Source: an uncultured Caulobacteraceae bacterium | GTDB taxonomy: Bacteria; Pseudomonadota; Alphaproteobacteria; Caulobacterales; Caulobacteraceae | NCBI GenBank assembly: GCA_946482375.1 | Contig: CAMLRH010000003.1 | Span: 1 to 31,856 of the forward strand | Direction of reading: 5' to 3' | DNA length: 31,856 nucleotides | In this document: in pieces, positions 1-9,645 of the stretch | Layout: each line of letters starts with the position of its first letter | How positions within the stretch are numbered: the stretch's first letter is position 1 | Translations under genes and position numbers: made by a program | The notes under the pieces: generated by a model | Told to the model about the DNA's origin: nothing | The model's input: the letters and a program-made list of their open reading frames with translations, nothing else | Databases searched by the model: none

Positions 1-1019
1 GCGAAGGCGAACAGGTTGCGGGCGTAGAGCGCCGAAGCGTCGGCGGCGATGCGGCCGGGCAGGTTGGGCGCGCCGAGGATCTTGACGCCATTGGCGGTGA
101 CGACGGTTTCGCCAAGCTTGGCGCCCTCGACGTTGCCGCCCTGTTCGACGGCGAGGTCGACGATGACGGAGCCCGGCTTCATCGAGGCCACCTGCTCCTT
201 GGTCACCAGGCGCGGCGCGGGCCGGCCGGGGATCAGCGCGGTGGTGATGACGATGTCCTGCTTGGCAATGTGGCCGCTGATGAGCTCGGCCTGCTTGGCC
301 TGGTATTCCTTGCTCATCTCCTTGGCGTAGCCGCCGGCGGTCTGGGCGTTCTTGAACTCCTCGTCCTCGACGGCCAGGAACTTGGCGCCGAGCGACTCGA
401 CCTGCTCCTTGGTGGCCGGGCGAACGTCGGTGGCGGTGACGACCGCGCCCAGGCGACGGGCCGTGGCGATGGCCTGCAGGCCGGCGACGCCGACGCCCAT
501 GACGAAGACCTTGGCGGCGGCGACCGTGCCGGCCGCCGTCATCATCATCGGCAGCACCCGACCGTAGGCCTCGGCGCCCTCGATCACGGCGCGGTAGCCG
601 CCGAGGTTCGCCTGCGAGGACAAGACGTCCATCACCTGCGCGCGGGTGATCCGGGGCACGAACTCCATGGCAAACGCGGTCGCGCCCTGCTTGGCCAGCG
701 CCTCCAGCGTCTTCTTCTCGACGTAGGGATTGAGGGTGGCGACGACGATGGCGCCCTTCTTCAGGGCGGCGATCTCCTCGGCCTCCGGGCCGCGGACCTT
801 GAACAGGATGTCGGCCTTGGCGAGCGCGGCCTTGGCGGTCTTGGCCATCTCCGCGCCGGCGGCGGCGTAGTCGGCGTCGGGGACCGAGGCGCCGAGACCC
901 GCGCCCGCCTCGACGACGACCGAGAAGCCGGACGCAATCAGCTTCTTCACCGTCTCCGGCGTGGCGGCCACGCGCGTTTCACCGGCGCGGCGCTCCTTCG
1001 TGACGGCGATGACGGCCAT
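1..1019 (-). CDS. pntA: NAD(P) transhydrogenase subunit alpha 1 (PntAA), 3' end cut by the window edge
   Basis: Encodes the soluble NAD(H)-binding domain of the proton-translocating transhydrogenase, which passes hydride between NADH and NADP at the inner membrane. About 339 residues are visible. The N-terminus (MAVIAVTKERR, then the glycine/alanine-rich AGAGLGASVPD) is typical of the alanine dehydrogenase/PNT family. The dinucleotide-binding loop reads VMGVGVAGLQAIATARRLGA and is followed by TDVR; the segment GRPAPRLVT lies further on. The ATG is preceded by a purine-rich GGGAGGGGGAG. The split form (separate alpha1, alpha2 and beta subunits) is usual in Alphaproteobacteria, so the remaining subunits should lie to the left, outside the window. 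No defect is seen in the visible part. Confidence 0.95.
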   Translation of the reverse strand, partial: MAVIAVTKERRAGETRVAATPETVKKLIASGFSVVVEAGAGLGASVPDADYAAAGAEMAKTAKAALAKADILFKVRGPEAEEIAALKKGAIVVATLNPYVEKKTLEALAKQGATAFAMEFVPRITRAQVMDVLSSQANLGGYRAVIEGAEAYGRVLPMMMTAAGTVAAAKVFVMGVGVAGLQAIATARRLGAVVTATDVRPATKEQVESLGAKFLAVEDEEFKNAQTAGGYAKEMSKEYQAKQAELISGHIAKQDIVITTALIPGRPAPRLVTKEQVASMKPGSVIVDLAVEQGGNVEGAKLGETVVTANGVKILGAPNLPGRIAADASALYARNLFAF

Positions 1020-1077
1020 GCGGGGCTCCCCCTCCCTGTAAGCCACTACAATAGAGATTTACGCGCCGGCCGGCGCG

Positions 1078-1314
1078 CTAGTGCGTCGACTTGCGCTCGC
1101 GCAGCACCAGGATGCCGACGGCCAGCAGCACGATCCCCGTGATCAGGCCGCCGAAGAAGCCCGCGTCCGTCGCGAACCACAGCGTCAGCATCAGCAGCGT
1201 GACCGCCGTGACCAGCGAACCCCACTTGGTCAGGGCCGCGAACATATGGAAGGTGTTCGCCTGCTCGCGAATGTCCATTTCGCCGCGGTGGTAGTCGTGG
1301 CTTTCGGCCGCCAT
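1078..1314 (-). CDS. aa3-type cytochrome c oxidase subunit IV (small bacterial form)
   Basis: A 78-residue protein matching the bacterial aa3 oxidase subunit IV family (COX4_pro_2 type). The N-terminal part (HRGEMDIREQANTFHMF) is the recognisable family motif, with ExxI..Q...F. It is followed by two hydrophobic helices (about residues 31-48 and 52-71) and a short basic tail ending RERKSTH. It is a small accessory membrane subunit of the terminal oxidase. I start it at the ATG at 1314 rather than further upstream, because GGGAGCG lies just upstream and the family starts here. It ends 58 bases before pntA on the same strand, a neighbourhood common in Alphaproteobacteria, so co-transcription is likely. 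Confidence 0.9.
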   Translation of the reverse strand: MAAESHDYHRGEMDIREQANTFHMFAALTKWGSLVTAVTLLMLTLWFATDAGFFGGLITGIVLLAVGILVLRERKSTH

Positions 1315-1417
1315 GGAACGCTCCCGGTGGATGTGGTACTGGCGCGACCTATACCAACCGCGAGCGCCGCTCAAGCGCGGAGCCGAAAGCGGGTGCCAGG
1401 GGGCTTTTCGGCGCATC

Positions 1418-2218
1418 ATGCGGCCGGCTTTCATCTCAGTCATCGTTGCGACCTACAACTGGCCCCAGGCGCTCGACCGGGTGCTCGAAGGCCTGTCGCG
1501 CCAGACATGGCGTGAGGCCGAGATCGTCGTCGCCGACGACGGCTCGCGGCCGGACACGGGCGAACTCGTCGCAAACTGGAAGAGCCGGTCGAGCCTGCCG
1601 ATCGTTCACGCCTGGCAAGCCGATGAGGGCTTTCGGCTGGCGCGGGTCAGAAACCTTGCGGCGTCGAAGGCCGGGGGCGACTACCTGGTCTTCATCGACG
1701 GCGACTGCATTCCGCCGGCGACCTTCCTTGAGGATCACGCGGCGTTGGCCGAGCGCGGCTGGTTCGTGGGCGGGCGCCGAGCCTTCCTGACACCGGAGGC
1801 GACGCGGGCCATCCTCGATGGGACACTCGATGCGCGAGACTGCGTGCCGGAGCACTTCATCAAGCGCTCGCACGCCGGGCGGCTGCGGCGGCTGCCGCTG
1901 GGTCCGCTGCGCAAGCTGCGGCCGCTGACCTGGAAGCAGGTCGAGGGCTGCAACATGGCCGTCTGGCGCGACGACTTCCTGCGCATCCGCGGCTTCGACG
2001 AGGCCTTCTGCGAGTACGGGCACGAGGACGTTGATTTCGCCGTGCGGCTGGGGCGGTCGGGGCTGAAGGGGAAGTGGGCGACGTTCGCCGCCACCCTGAT
2101 GCATCTCGACCACGGGCGCGGTACGCCGGGTGCTGGGTCGGAAGCGGCGCTGGCTCGTATCTTCGCCGAGAATCGTCCGCTACCGGTGCGCTCGCTCTTT
2201 ATGGAGGAGGCGGCATGA
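1418..2218 (+). CDS. family 2 glycosyltransferase (first of a tandem pair)
   Basis: A 266-residue GT-A fold glycosyltransferase. The start MRPAFISVIVATYNWP is the family's first beta strand and nucleotide-binding entry. DDGS is at residues 40-43 and the metal-binding DGD (DXD) motif at 94-96. A C-terminal galactosyltransferase-like segment contains CNMAVWRDDF, then GFDEAF and HEDVDFAVRL, where ED is the probable catalytic base region. No membrane segment is evident, so it is probably cytoplasmic or peripheral. Donor and acceptor cannot be read from sequence. Its stop overlaps the start of the next, paralogous glycosyltransferase (ATGA). An upstream start is unlikely because it would run into the divergent oxidase gene. 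Confidence 0.88.
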   Translation: MRPAFISVIVATYNWPQALDRVLEGLSRQTWREAEIVVADDGSRPDTGELVANWKSRSSLPIVHAWQADEGFRLARVRNLAASKAGGDYLVFIDGDCIPPATFLEDHAALAERGWFVGGRRAFLTPEATRAILDGTLDARDCVPEHFIKRSHAGRLRRLPLGPLRKLRPLTWKQVEGCNMAVWRDDFLRIRGFDEAFCEYGHEDVDFAVRLGRSGLKGKWATFAATLMHLDHGRGTPGAGSEAALARIFAENRPLPVRSLFMEEAA

Positions 2219-3099
2219 AGGTCTCGGTCGTCGTCACCACCTACAACTGGCCCAGGGCGCTCGACCGGGTGCTGGACAGCCTCGCTCGCCAGACGCACGG
2301 CGACTTCGAGGTCATCGTCGCTGACGACGGCTCGCGGGCGGATACCGCCGAACTGGTGCGTGGCTGGATCGGCCGCGCGCCGTTCCCGCTCCAGCACGCC
2401 TGGCAGGAGGACAAGGGCTTCCGGGCCGGGCGGGTGCGCAACCTCGGCGCTTCGAAGGCGACCGGCGACTACCTCGTCTTCATCGACGGCGACTGCCTGA
2501 CGTTGCCGGGCTTCGTGGCGTCACATGCGGCGCAGGCTGAGCGCGGCTGGTTCGCGACGGGGCGCCGCGCGCAGGTGCGCGAAAGCGTGACGGCCGAGAT
2601 TCTGGAGAAGGGCCTCAGACCCTACGCCCTGCCGCGCTGGCGGCTGATCGCGGAAAGCCCGCACTGGCTGCAGACCCGCTACGCCCAGCTTCTGACACTG
2701 CCGGTCGACGGTGTGCGGCGCTCGAAGCACGCGGCCGACGTGCGCAAGGCCGAGAGCTGCAACCTGGCGCTATGGCGCGACGATTTCCTGAGCGTCGGCG
2801 GCTTCGACGAGGCCTTCGAAGGTTTCGGTTGCGAGGACGTCGACCTCTGCCTGCGGCTGCTCCGCGCGGGGCTCAAGCGCAAGAGCCTGGAGCATCTGGA
2901 GCCGGTGCTGCACCTCTATCACGGCCGCAAGGCGGTGGTCCCGGAGACGCGGCGGCTGCTGGAAGAGAGCCACGCGGCGAGCCACATCGAGGCGCGCGTG
3001 TCGATGTTCAGGCCGGCCAGTTCGCCAGCAGGCCGCGCAGCGCCGCCACGAAAGCCAGCGGCTGGTCGATCATCACGTGGTGGTCGGAATCCGGAATGA
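2215..3099 (+). CDS. family 2 glycosyltransferase (second of a tandem pair)
   Basis: A 294-residue paralogue of the preceding gene; both share SVVVTTYNWPRALDRVL-like openings, DDGS (37-40 here), DYLVFIDGDC and a C-terminal GFDEAFEGFGCEDVDLCLRL block. GGAGGAGGCGGC precedes the ATG, which overlaps the upstream TGA, so translation is probably coupled. The pair looks like a tandem duplication acting on one polysaccharide or lipid substrate, but the substrate is unknown. After [13 protein letters not shown] the reading frame continues about 30 residues of proline/arginine-rich sequence that is antisense to the end of the convergent hydrolase gene. That tail is not expected for the family and may result from loss of an earlier stop codon or from a sequence error. 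Confidence 0.86.
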   Translation: MKVSVVVTTYNWPRALDRVLDSLARQTHGDFEVIVADDGSRADTAELVRGWIGRAPFPLQHAWQEDKGFRAGRVRNLGASKATGDYLVFIDGDCLTLPGFVASHAAQAERGWFATGRRAQVRESVTAEILEKGLRPYALPRWRLIAESPHWLQTRYAQLLTLPVDGVRRSKHAADVRKAESCNLALWRDDFLSVGGFDEAFEGFGCEDVDLCLRLLRAGLKRKSLEHLEPVLHLYHGRKAVVPETRRLLEESHAASHIEARVSMFRPASSPAGRAAPPRKPAAGRSSRGGRNPE

Positions 3100-3940
3100 G
3101 AATGCGCGGCGCTTCGGCCGGAACCACCCTGGCCATGTAGTCCAGCGCCTCTTCGTCGACGAGGCCGGAGCGATCGCCCCACATGAAGGCGACGGGCGCC
3201 TTGATCCGGGGCAGGACCTCGCCAAGGTCCTCGCGGTCGAAGTGGGTCCAGAAGAACGGATCGAACTTCCAGGTCCAGCCGCCCTCGATCTCCTTCAGCG
3301 AGCGCCGGGCGATGTAGTCGGCGATGTAGAGGTTCTCGCACGGCTGCGGCGGCGCCAGCCGGAAGCGGGCCAGCGCCTCGGTCAGGGTCGGATAGACGCG
3401 GTTGGGCTGGGTGCGCGGCGGCGGGCCGTTCCAGCGCTTCTCGGGTGGATGAATGGCGGAATCGACGATGACCGCCGCGCGGATGCGGTCGGCGTACGGC
3501 CCGGCGCAGTGCATCGCCTGGTAGCCGCCGAACGAATGCGCCACGAGGATGGGCTTGACGCCCGCGGCGTTCAGTTCGGCGGCGTCGATGGCGGCCAGGA
3601 TTTCCGCGACACAGACATCGCGGCTGTAGGCCTCCCGCCAGCCGGACTCGCCCATGCCGGACCATGAGATGGCGGCGATCCGGTAGTCGTCGGCGAAGAA
3701 GGGGGCGATGAAGCTCCACCAGTCGGCGTGAGCGCCGTTGCCGTGCAGGAAGACGAGCCCCGGCTTGCCGACCTCGCCCCAGGTCAGGAGTTCGACGGCG
3801 GCGCCGTCGACGTCGATCAGCCGGCGTTGCGGAGCCTTCTCCAGCGCGCGCTCGAACCACGCCGGGGCGGGCGGCTGTCCGCCGTTGAAGCGCGCCAGGG
3901 GCGCCGCGATTTCAGGCGGCAGAACCTGTCCGTCAGCCAT
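3008..3940 (-). CDS. alpha/beta hydrolase
   Basis: A 310-residue alpha/beta-hydrolase fold protein. The oxyanion loop [10 protein letters not shown] follows strand 3 (HG at 66-67). The nucleophile elbow is VAHSFGGY with Ser136. The probable acid is near [11 protein letters not shown] and the catalytic His lies in [11 protein letters not shown] close to the C-terminus. There is no signal peptide, so it is cytoplasmic. The ATG at 3940 overlaps the stop of the upstream thioesterase gene by eight bases, so the two form an operon. The substrate is not evident; an esterase or acyl-cleaving enzyme would fit the thioesterase neighbour, but this is inference. Its last 92 bases overlap the convergent glycosyltransferase frame. 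Confidence 0.88.
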   Translation of the reverse strand: MADGQVLPPEIAAPLARFNGGQPPAPAWFERALEKAPQRRLIDVDGAAVELLTWGEVGKPGLVFLHGNGAHADWWSFIAPFFADDYRIAAISWSGMGESGWREAYSRDVCVAEILAAIDAAELNAAGVKPILVAHSFGGYQAMHCAGPYADRIRAAVIVDSAIHPPEKRWNGPPPRTQPNRVYPTLTEALARFRLAPPQPCENLYIADYIARRSLKEIEGGWTWKFDPFFWTHFDREDLGEVLPRIKAPVAFMWGDRSGLVDEEALDYMARVVPAEAPRILIPDSDHHVMIDQPLAFVAALRGLLANWPA

Positions 3941-4403
3941 GGGTCGGGTCCTGATAGGCGCGTTCACCCGGTCGGGGTTCGCGCGGGGCGACGGCCTTGA
4001 AGACACCCGTTCCGGTCATCAGCAACTTGTCGCCCGACCAGATGCGGCCGCGAACGGTGAAGACGTCGTCATCTTCCGAGACCAGTTCGGCCGCGCCTTC
4101 CACGAAATCGCCGAGCCGCGCGGCGGAGAGGAAGTCGCAGGTCAGGCGCACCGTCACCCAGTAGTGTGACCGGGCCACCGAGATCACCCGGCCCCAGGCC
4201 ATGTCGGCGAAGGTCATCAGCATGCCGCCGTGGGCGTTGGCCATGCCGTTGGTGTGGTGCTTCTCGACGCGGAAGCCCAGTGTCGTGCCGTCCGGCCCGT
4301 GCTTCTCGAACAGCGGCCCGACCTGGCGGCCGAAGCCGCGGGTCCAGTCGAGCAGCTGATAGCCTTCGGGAATGACCGCGGTGGGGGAGGTCGCGTCGTC
4401 CAT
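3933..4403 (-). CDS. PaaI-type hotdog thioesterase
   Basis: A 156-residue protein of the hotdog-fold acyl-CoA thioesterase family (PaaI/4HBT group). The diagnostic helix entry reads [20 protein letters not shown], with His58-Gly-Gly and the conserved acidic Asp67. It is followed by the strand [17 protein letters not shown] and by [19 protein letters not shown], both typical of the family. It probably hydrolyses a small aromatic or medium-chain acyl-CoA; the exact substrate is unknown. Length is normal. The stop overlaps the start of the downstream alpha/beta hydrolase. A 34-base gap separates it from the ABC1 kinase gene upstream on the same strand. Confidence 0.88.
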   Translation of the reverse strand: MDDATSPTAVIPEGYQLLDWTRGFGRQVGPLFEKHGPDGTTLGFRVEKHHTNGMANAHGGMLMTFADMAWGRVISVARSHYWVTVRLTCDFLSAARLGDFVEGAAELVSEDDDVFTVRGRIWSGDKLLMTGTGVFKAVAPREPRPGERAYQDPTHG

Positions 4404-4437
4404 GGCTCTCGTGTCTAACGGCTGTTTGAATGAGCTA

Positions 4438-5784
4438 CTAGGCCAAACCGACCGCCCCCAGAACCGCCTCCTGCCTTTTGGCCAGCGCCGCTTCCGAGAA
4501 ACCCTCCAGCGAGGTCTCGAACAGCTGCCGCCAGTTCAGTTCGGCGCCCAGGTGCAGGAAGGCCGAGCCGAGGCCGATGGCGGCGCGGTCCATGAAGACG
4601 AAGGCCCTGGGGACGGTGACGGGTCCCTGCTCCTGCAGCGCCTGCTTGACCTGAAAGGCCTCGCGGCGGCCGTACATGCCGGGCGCGACGCCGTCGGCCA
4701 CCGTGCGCACCCGGTCGTCCAGCAGCGGGCCATAGATGAAGCGCGCCCAGATGTTCATCGTGTCCATCAGTTCGGGCTTGAGACCCTTGAAGCCCCAGCT
4801 TTCGTAAGCCGCCAGCTGCGCGTCCCGGTCGCCCGTGATGAGCGCGCGGTAGAGGGCGACGACGCCCGCGACGAAGCTGGGCTCGAAGATGCGGATGCAG
4901 CCGAAGTCCAGGAGGTTCAGCCGCTCGGCTTCGCCGGCGAAGGTGTAGTTGCCGAGGTGCGGGTCGCCGTGGATGACGCCGAGCTTGATGAGCGGCGTCC
5001 ACCAGGCCTCGAACAGGATACGGGCGATGCGGTTGCGCACCTCCAGCGGCGCGTCCTTGAAGGCGAGCAGGCCTCGCCCGTCCAACCATTCCATTGTGAG
5101 CAGGCGCCCGGTCGACAGGCCGAAAATCGGCTCGGGGACGGCGATGTCGTCGCGGCCGGCGAAGAAGCCCTTGTAGAGCGCCATGGCGCGGGCCTCGCGG
5201 GCGTAATCCAGCTCTTCGCGAATGCGCTCGGAGATCTCGACGGCGATCTCACGGGTGTCGATCTGGCCGAACAGCTGGCGGCCGATGGCCATCGCCGCGC
5301 GCATCTGGGCGAGGTCGCTTTCGACGGCGCTCTGCATCTCGGGGTACTGCAGCTTCACGGCCAGGCGCCGGCCTTCCAGCGTGGTCGCGCGATGCACCTG
5401 GCCGAGCGAGGCGGCCGCGGCGGGTTCGAGTTCGAACGATCCCAATTTCGCCTGCCAGTCGGCGCCCAGCTCGGCGGCCATGCGCCGGCGGACGAAGCCC
5501 GGGCCCATCGGCGGGGCGTTGGCTTGCAGTTGGGCGAGTTCCTCGGCGAACTCCGGCGGCAAGAGGTCGGGGACGGTGGCGACCATCTGGGCCACCTTCA
5601 TCAGCGGCCCCTAGAGCTGACGGAGCGCCTCCTTCAGCGCGCGAGCATTACGGGCGTCGACGTCGCCCTTGCCGAACAGGGCGTTGGCGCCAAAGGTCGC
5701 CGCCGCGCCGGACAGGCCGGCGCCGACCTGCACGAACCGCGCGGCGCGTCCGGTCAGGCGGTTTCGTTCGGGGTCGCGGCTCAT
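4438..5784 (-). pseudogene. ABC1/AarF (UbiB-type) kinase-like gene interrupted by an in-frame amber codon
   Basis: Family members are atypical kinases linked to ubiquinone biosynthesis. From the ATG at 5784 (preceded by GAGGGGGCTCC) the frame reads a family-like N-terminus ending RALKEALRQL, then TAG at 5613-5611 (codon 58), then GPLMKVAQMVATVPDLLPPEF without any frame change. The family usually has Lys where the TAG stands, so one A-to-T change (AAG to TAG) explains it. The rest is intact: the alanine-rich loop AAAASLGQVH, the Lys in AVKLQYPE, HGDPHLGNY and the DFG motif in LNLLDFGC. The gene ends in two consecutive TAG codons. Translation could restart at the ATG at 5601, only four codons after the amber, giving a 387-residue protein that lacks the N-terminal helices. 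It may be a nonsense mutation, a sequencing error or a suppressed codon. Confidence 0.85.
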
Positions 5785-5788
5785 GGAG

Positions 5789-5890
5789 CCCCCTCAGTCG
5801 GCTTCGCCGACAGCTCCCCCAGAGGGGGAGCATCCACGACGCCAGATCCTCCCCCGCTGGGGGAGGTGGCCCGAAGGGCCGGAGGGGGCC
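5789..5890. repeat. paired palindromic extragenic element (REP/BIME-like)
   Basis: Two related half-elements lie in inverted orientation. The left half (about 5789-5833) has a GTCGGC/GCCGAC hairpin with TTC loop and a CTCCCCC/GGGGGAG hairpin with AGA loop. The right half (about 5845-5890) has CCTCCCCC/GGGGGAGG with GCT loop and GGCCC/GGGCC with GAA loop. The reverse complement of the right half aligns with the left half across CCCCCTC...CTCCCCCAG.GGGGGAG. This is typical of mobile extragenic palindromes in high-GC Alphaproteobacteria. It fills the gap between pepF and the broken kinase gene and could act as a transcription terminator or mRNA stabiliser. Confidence 0.75.
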
Positions 5891-7693
5891 TCACCCAACC
5901 AACTCCTCGAACTCATCCACCAGCCGCTCGATCTGGCGGCAACCGGCGGCCCAGAACGCCTTCTCTCGTGGATTGAGGCCGAAGGGCTTCAGGGCCTCGA
6001 CGTAGGTGCGCGTACCGCCGGCGGCGAGAAGGTCCTCGTAAAGCGGCGCGAACCCGGCGGGGTCTTCGCGCCTCTTCTCCATCAGTCCGCGCACCAGCAG
6101 GTCCCCGAAGGCGTAGGCGTAGACATAGAAGGGCGCGTGCACGAAGTGACTGACGTAGGCCCAGTAGTGCTCGTAGCCGGGGTTCAGCTTGATGGCCGGG
6201 CCGAGGCTTTCGCCCATCACCTCCAGCCACAGCCCGCCGATCTGGTCGGGCGCGAGTTCACCTTCCTTGCGCGCGGCATGGAAGCGGGTCTCGAAGCGGT
6301 GGAAGGCGATCTGGCGGACGACGGTGTTGAGGCCGTCCTCGATGCGCCCGGCGAGCAGGCCCAGCCGCTCGGCCTTGGACGCCTCGGACAGCAGACGCTC
6401 GAACACCAGGCCTTCGCCGAAGATGGACGCCGTCTCGGCCAGCGTCAGCGGGGTGTCGGCGAGCAGGGTGCCGAGCGGAGCGCAAAGCGTCTGGTGGACG
6501 GCGTGGCCAAGCTCGTGGGCCAGCGTCAGCACGTCCCGCCGCTCGCCCATGTAGTTCATGAACACGTAGGGGTGCTTGTCGGCCGTCACCGGGTGGGAAT
6601 AGGCGCCGGACTGCTTGCCGGGCCTTGGCCGCGCGTCGATCCACGGCTGGGCGAAGAAGGTCTGGGCGGTGTCGGCGAACTTCGGGGCCAGCGCCGAGAA
6701 GCTGTCCAGCACCATCGTCTGCGCCTCGTCCCAGCCGTAGGCGCGGGGTTTCGAGGTATCGAGGGGCGCGTTGCGGTCCCAGTAGTCGAGCGCCTTGCGG
6801 CCCATCAGCTTGGCCTTGAGCGCGTAATAGCGGTGCGAGGTGCGCGGGTAGCTTTCGACGACCGCCTGCTCCAGCGCCTCGACCGCATCGGCATCGACCT
6901 CGTTCGCGAGGTGGCGTCCCTGGGCCGGGTCGGCGAACTTCCGCCAGCGATCCTCGACCTGCTTTTCGAAGGCGGTGGTGTTGAGCACCAGACCCAGCAG
7001 CGAGGCGCGTTCCTCCAGCGCCTTGGCCAGACCCTGCGCGGCGGCCTTGCGAACCTTCGGCTGTGGGTCAGAGAGGCGGTTCAGCGCCTCGGGCAGGGTC
7101 AGCCGCTCCTTTCCGGCGTGGGCGACGAGCCGGGCCAGCGTTTCGTCCCACAGCCGCGTCCAGTTGGCGACCGCTGGCGAGCGATCGACCAGCAGCCGCT
7201 CCAGGTCCGGCGTAAGCTCATGCGGCCGCGAGGCGCGCACCCGCCGCATCCACGGCCGCCAGCGCTGGGCCGGCGGATGGGCGGTGAAGGCCGCCTCGAT
7301 CTCGGGGTCCTCGAGTTCGTTGAGTTCGAGCGTGAAGAACAGGCTCTCGGCCCCGATCTGGGCGGCGCGGGCGCGGAAGTCGGCCTCGAACTTCGCCCAC
7401 GCCGGATCGTCGCGCTGGGTCGAGGCGGCCAGGGACGCAAAGGCTCCGACGGCCCACAGGCCGTTGGTCGCCTTCTCATAAAGACGGATGCCCCGGTCGA
7501 TCAGCTCACCCAGCTGAGCGGGGTCGGCGCGCGAGCCGACGAACTGGCCCTTCAGCGCTACAAGCTCGCCGTTGAAGGCGGCGGCCGCGGTCAGGTCGGC
7601 TTCGATCCGCGGATCGTCGCGCCCGGCGTAAAGGTCGTCGAGGCGCCATTGCGGCAAGGTTTCGGGTCGGACGGGGGCGTTCATGGGCTCCAT
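5891..7693 (-). CDS. pepF: M3 family oligoendopeptidase (PepF type)
   Basis: A 600-residue zinc metallopeptidase that cleaves short peptides in the cytoplasm. The zinc-binding HELGH (HExxH) is at residues 393-397 and the third ligand probably lies in ETASIFGEGLVFERLL about 25 residues on. The C-terminal FYVYAYAFGDLLVRG and the N-terminal WRLDDLYAGRDDP are typical of PepF-related oligoendopeptidases. Length fits the family. Two in-frame ATGs (7693 and 7684) are possible starts; neither has a convincing ribosome binding site, and the short GGAG in between sits too close to the second. It is transcribed divergently from the tacA-like regulator. Confidence 0.92.
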   Translation of the reverse strand: MEPMNAPVRPETLPQWRLDDLYAGRDDPRIEADLTAAAAFNGELVALKGQFVGSRADPAQLGELIDRGIRLYEKATNGLWAVGAFASLAASTQRDDPAWAKFEADFRARAAQIGAESLFFTLELNELEDPEIEAAFTAHPPAQRWRPWMRRVRASRPHELTPDLERLLVDRSPAVANWTRLWDETLARLVAHAGKERLTLPEALNRLSDPQPKVRKAAAQGLAKALEERASLLGLVLNTTAFEKQVEDRWRKFADPAQGRHLANEVDADAVEALEQAVVESYPRTSHRYYALKAKLMGRKALDYWDRNAPLDTSKPRAYGWDEAQTMVLDSFSALAPKFADTAQTFFAQPWIDARPRPGKQSGAYSHPVTADKHPYVFMNYMGERRDVLTLAHELGHAVHQTLCAPLGTLLADTPLTLAETASIFGEGLVFERLLSEASKAERLGLLAGRIEDGLNTVVRQIAFHRFETRFHAARKEGELAPDQIGGLWLEVMGESLGPAIKLNPGYEHYWAYVSHFVHAPFYVYAYAFGDLLVRGLMEKRREDPAGFAPLYEDLLAAGGTRTYVEALKPFGLNPREKAFWAAGCRQIERLVDEFEELVG

Positions 7694-7805
7694 ATGTATG
7701 GTGGCTGAAAGGTGGACAACGCCCGATCGCGTTAACCCTCAGAACACCTCTCCTTAGGCCCGCCTTTACCCCCGGCGTGTATCAATTCGATCCACACCCG
7801 GCGTT

Positions 7806-7822
7806 TGTCCCGTTCTGGGACA
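7806..7822. promoter_or_regulatory. 17-base inverted repeat upstream of the tacA-like gene
   Basis: TGTCCC and GGGACA flank a five-base spacer, centred about 34 bases before the regulator's ATG, in the 154-base divergent gap between pepF and the response regulator. The position suits an operator or a small 5'-UTR hairpin. A TTAACC half-site (7732-7737), resembling half of a CtrA box, lies further upstream, but no full TTAA-N7-TTAA is present. I found no clear sigma-70 or sigma-54 promoter here. Confidence 0.35.
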
Positions 7823-7847
7823 CCCGGTCCGACATACGAGATCTTTG

Positions 7848-9299
<1,452 letters not shown>

Positions 9300-9307
9300 C
9301 CATCAAT

Positions 9308-9339
9308 CCGCTCATCCCGGCTTTCGCCGGGATGAGCGG
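9308..9339. terminator. perfect 14-bp palindrome between convergent genes (bidirectional terminator-like)
   Basis: CCGCTCATCCCGGC and its exact complement flank a four-base TTTC loop, between the stop of the response regulator (9299) and the stop of the convergent small gene (9340). A long, stable hairpin at this point is expected to end transcription from both sides, although no T-run follows. The core TCATCCCGGC/GCCGGGATGA resembles an extragenic palindrome I associate with many high-GC alphaproteobacterial genomes, so it may also be a dispersed repeat. Confidence 0.75.
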
Positions 9340-9645
9340 TTATTGGGGAGGCTTGCGCTTGAAGCCTCCTCGTTTCAGCTCTTTTCGCTCACCCTTGGCC
9401 TTCACCGCGATCTCCTTGAGCTTGACCGCCTGCATGGCCGATAAAGCCTCGCCCGGCGCGCCCTTTTCCGGGTCGCCGAAGGCGCGGCCGTAGGTCTTCA
9501 CCCGGTCGGAGACGCTGTCCAGGAACTCGCCCTCCCAGTCGGAGAGCTTCACGCCCGCGCGTTCGGCCATGCGTTTCGCCCGCTTCAGCGCATTCAGCGC
9601 CGCGCGCCTGGCCTGGGCCTTGCGGTCGGGGACGCTGCGCTTCAA
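9340..9645 (-). CDS. small basic protein of unknown function, coupled to gapR
   Basis: A 101-residue, lysine/arginine-rich protein (opening KRSVPDRKAQARRAALNALK, ending FKRKPPQ) with no membrane segment or motif I recognise. The middle reads LSDWEGEFLDSVSDRVKTYG. The start is a TTG at 9645 whose bases overlap the TGA of gapR (TTGA), implying translational coupling. The next candidate start is an internal ATG. Its basic character and linkage to the nucleoid protein GapR would suit a nucleic-acid-associated protein, but that is inference only. Confidence 0.75.
   Translation of the reverse strand: MKRSVPDRKAQARRAALNALKRAKRMAERAGVKLSDWEGEFLDSVSDRVKTYGRAFGDPEKGAPGEALSAMQAVKLKEIAVKAKGERKELKRGGFKRKPPQ

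Noticed and set aside
4372..7708. Long plus-strand frames opposite the kinase and peptidase genes
   Set aside because: Same shadow effect; they run antisense to strongly conserved genes and even through the REP-like repeat.
7732..7737. CtrA site before the tacA-like gene
   Set aside because: Only a half-site TTAACC; the second half is absent at the required spacing.
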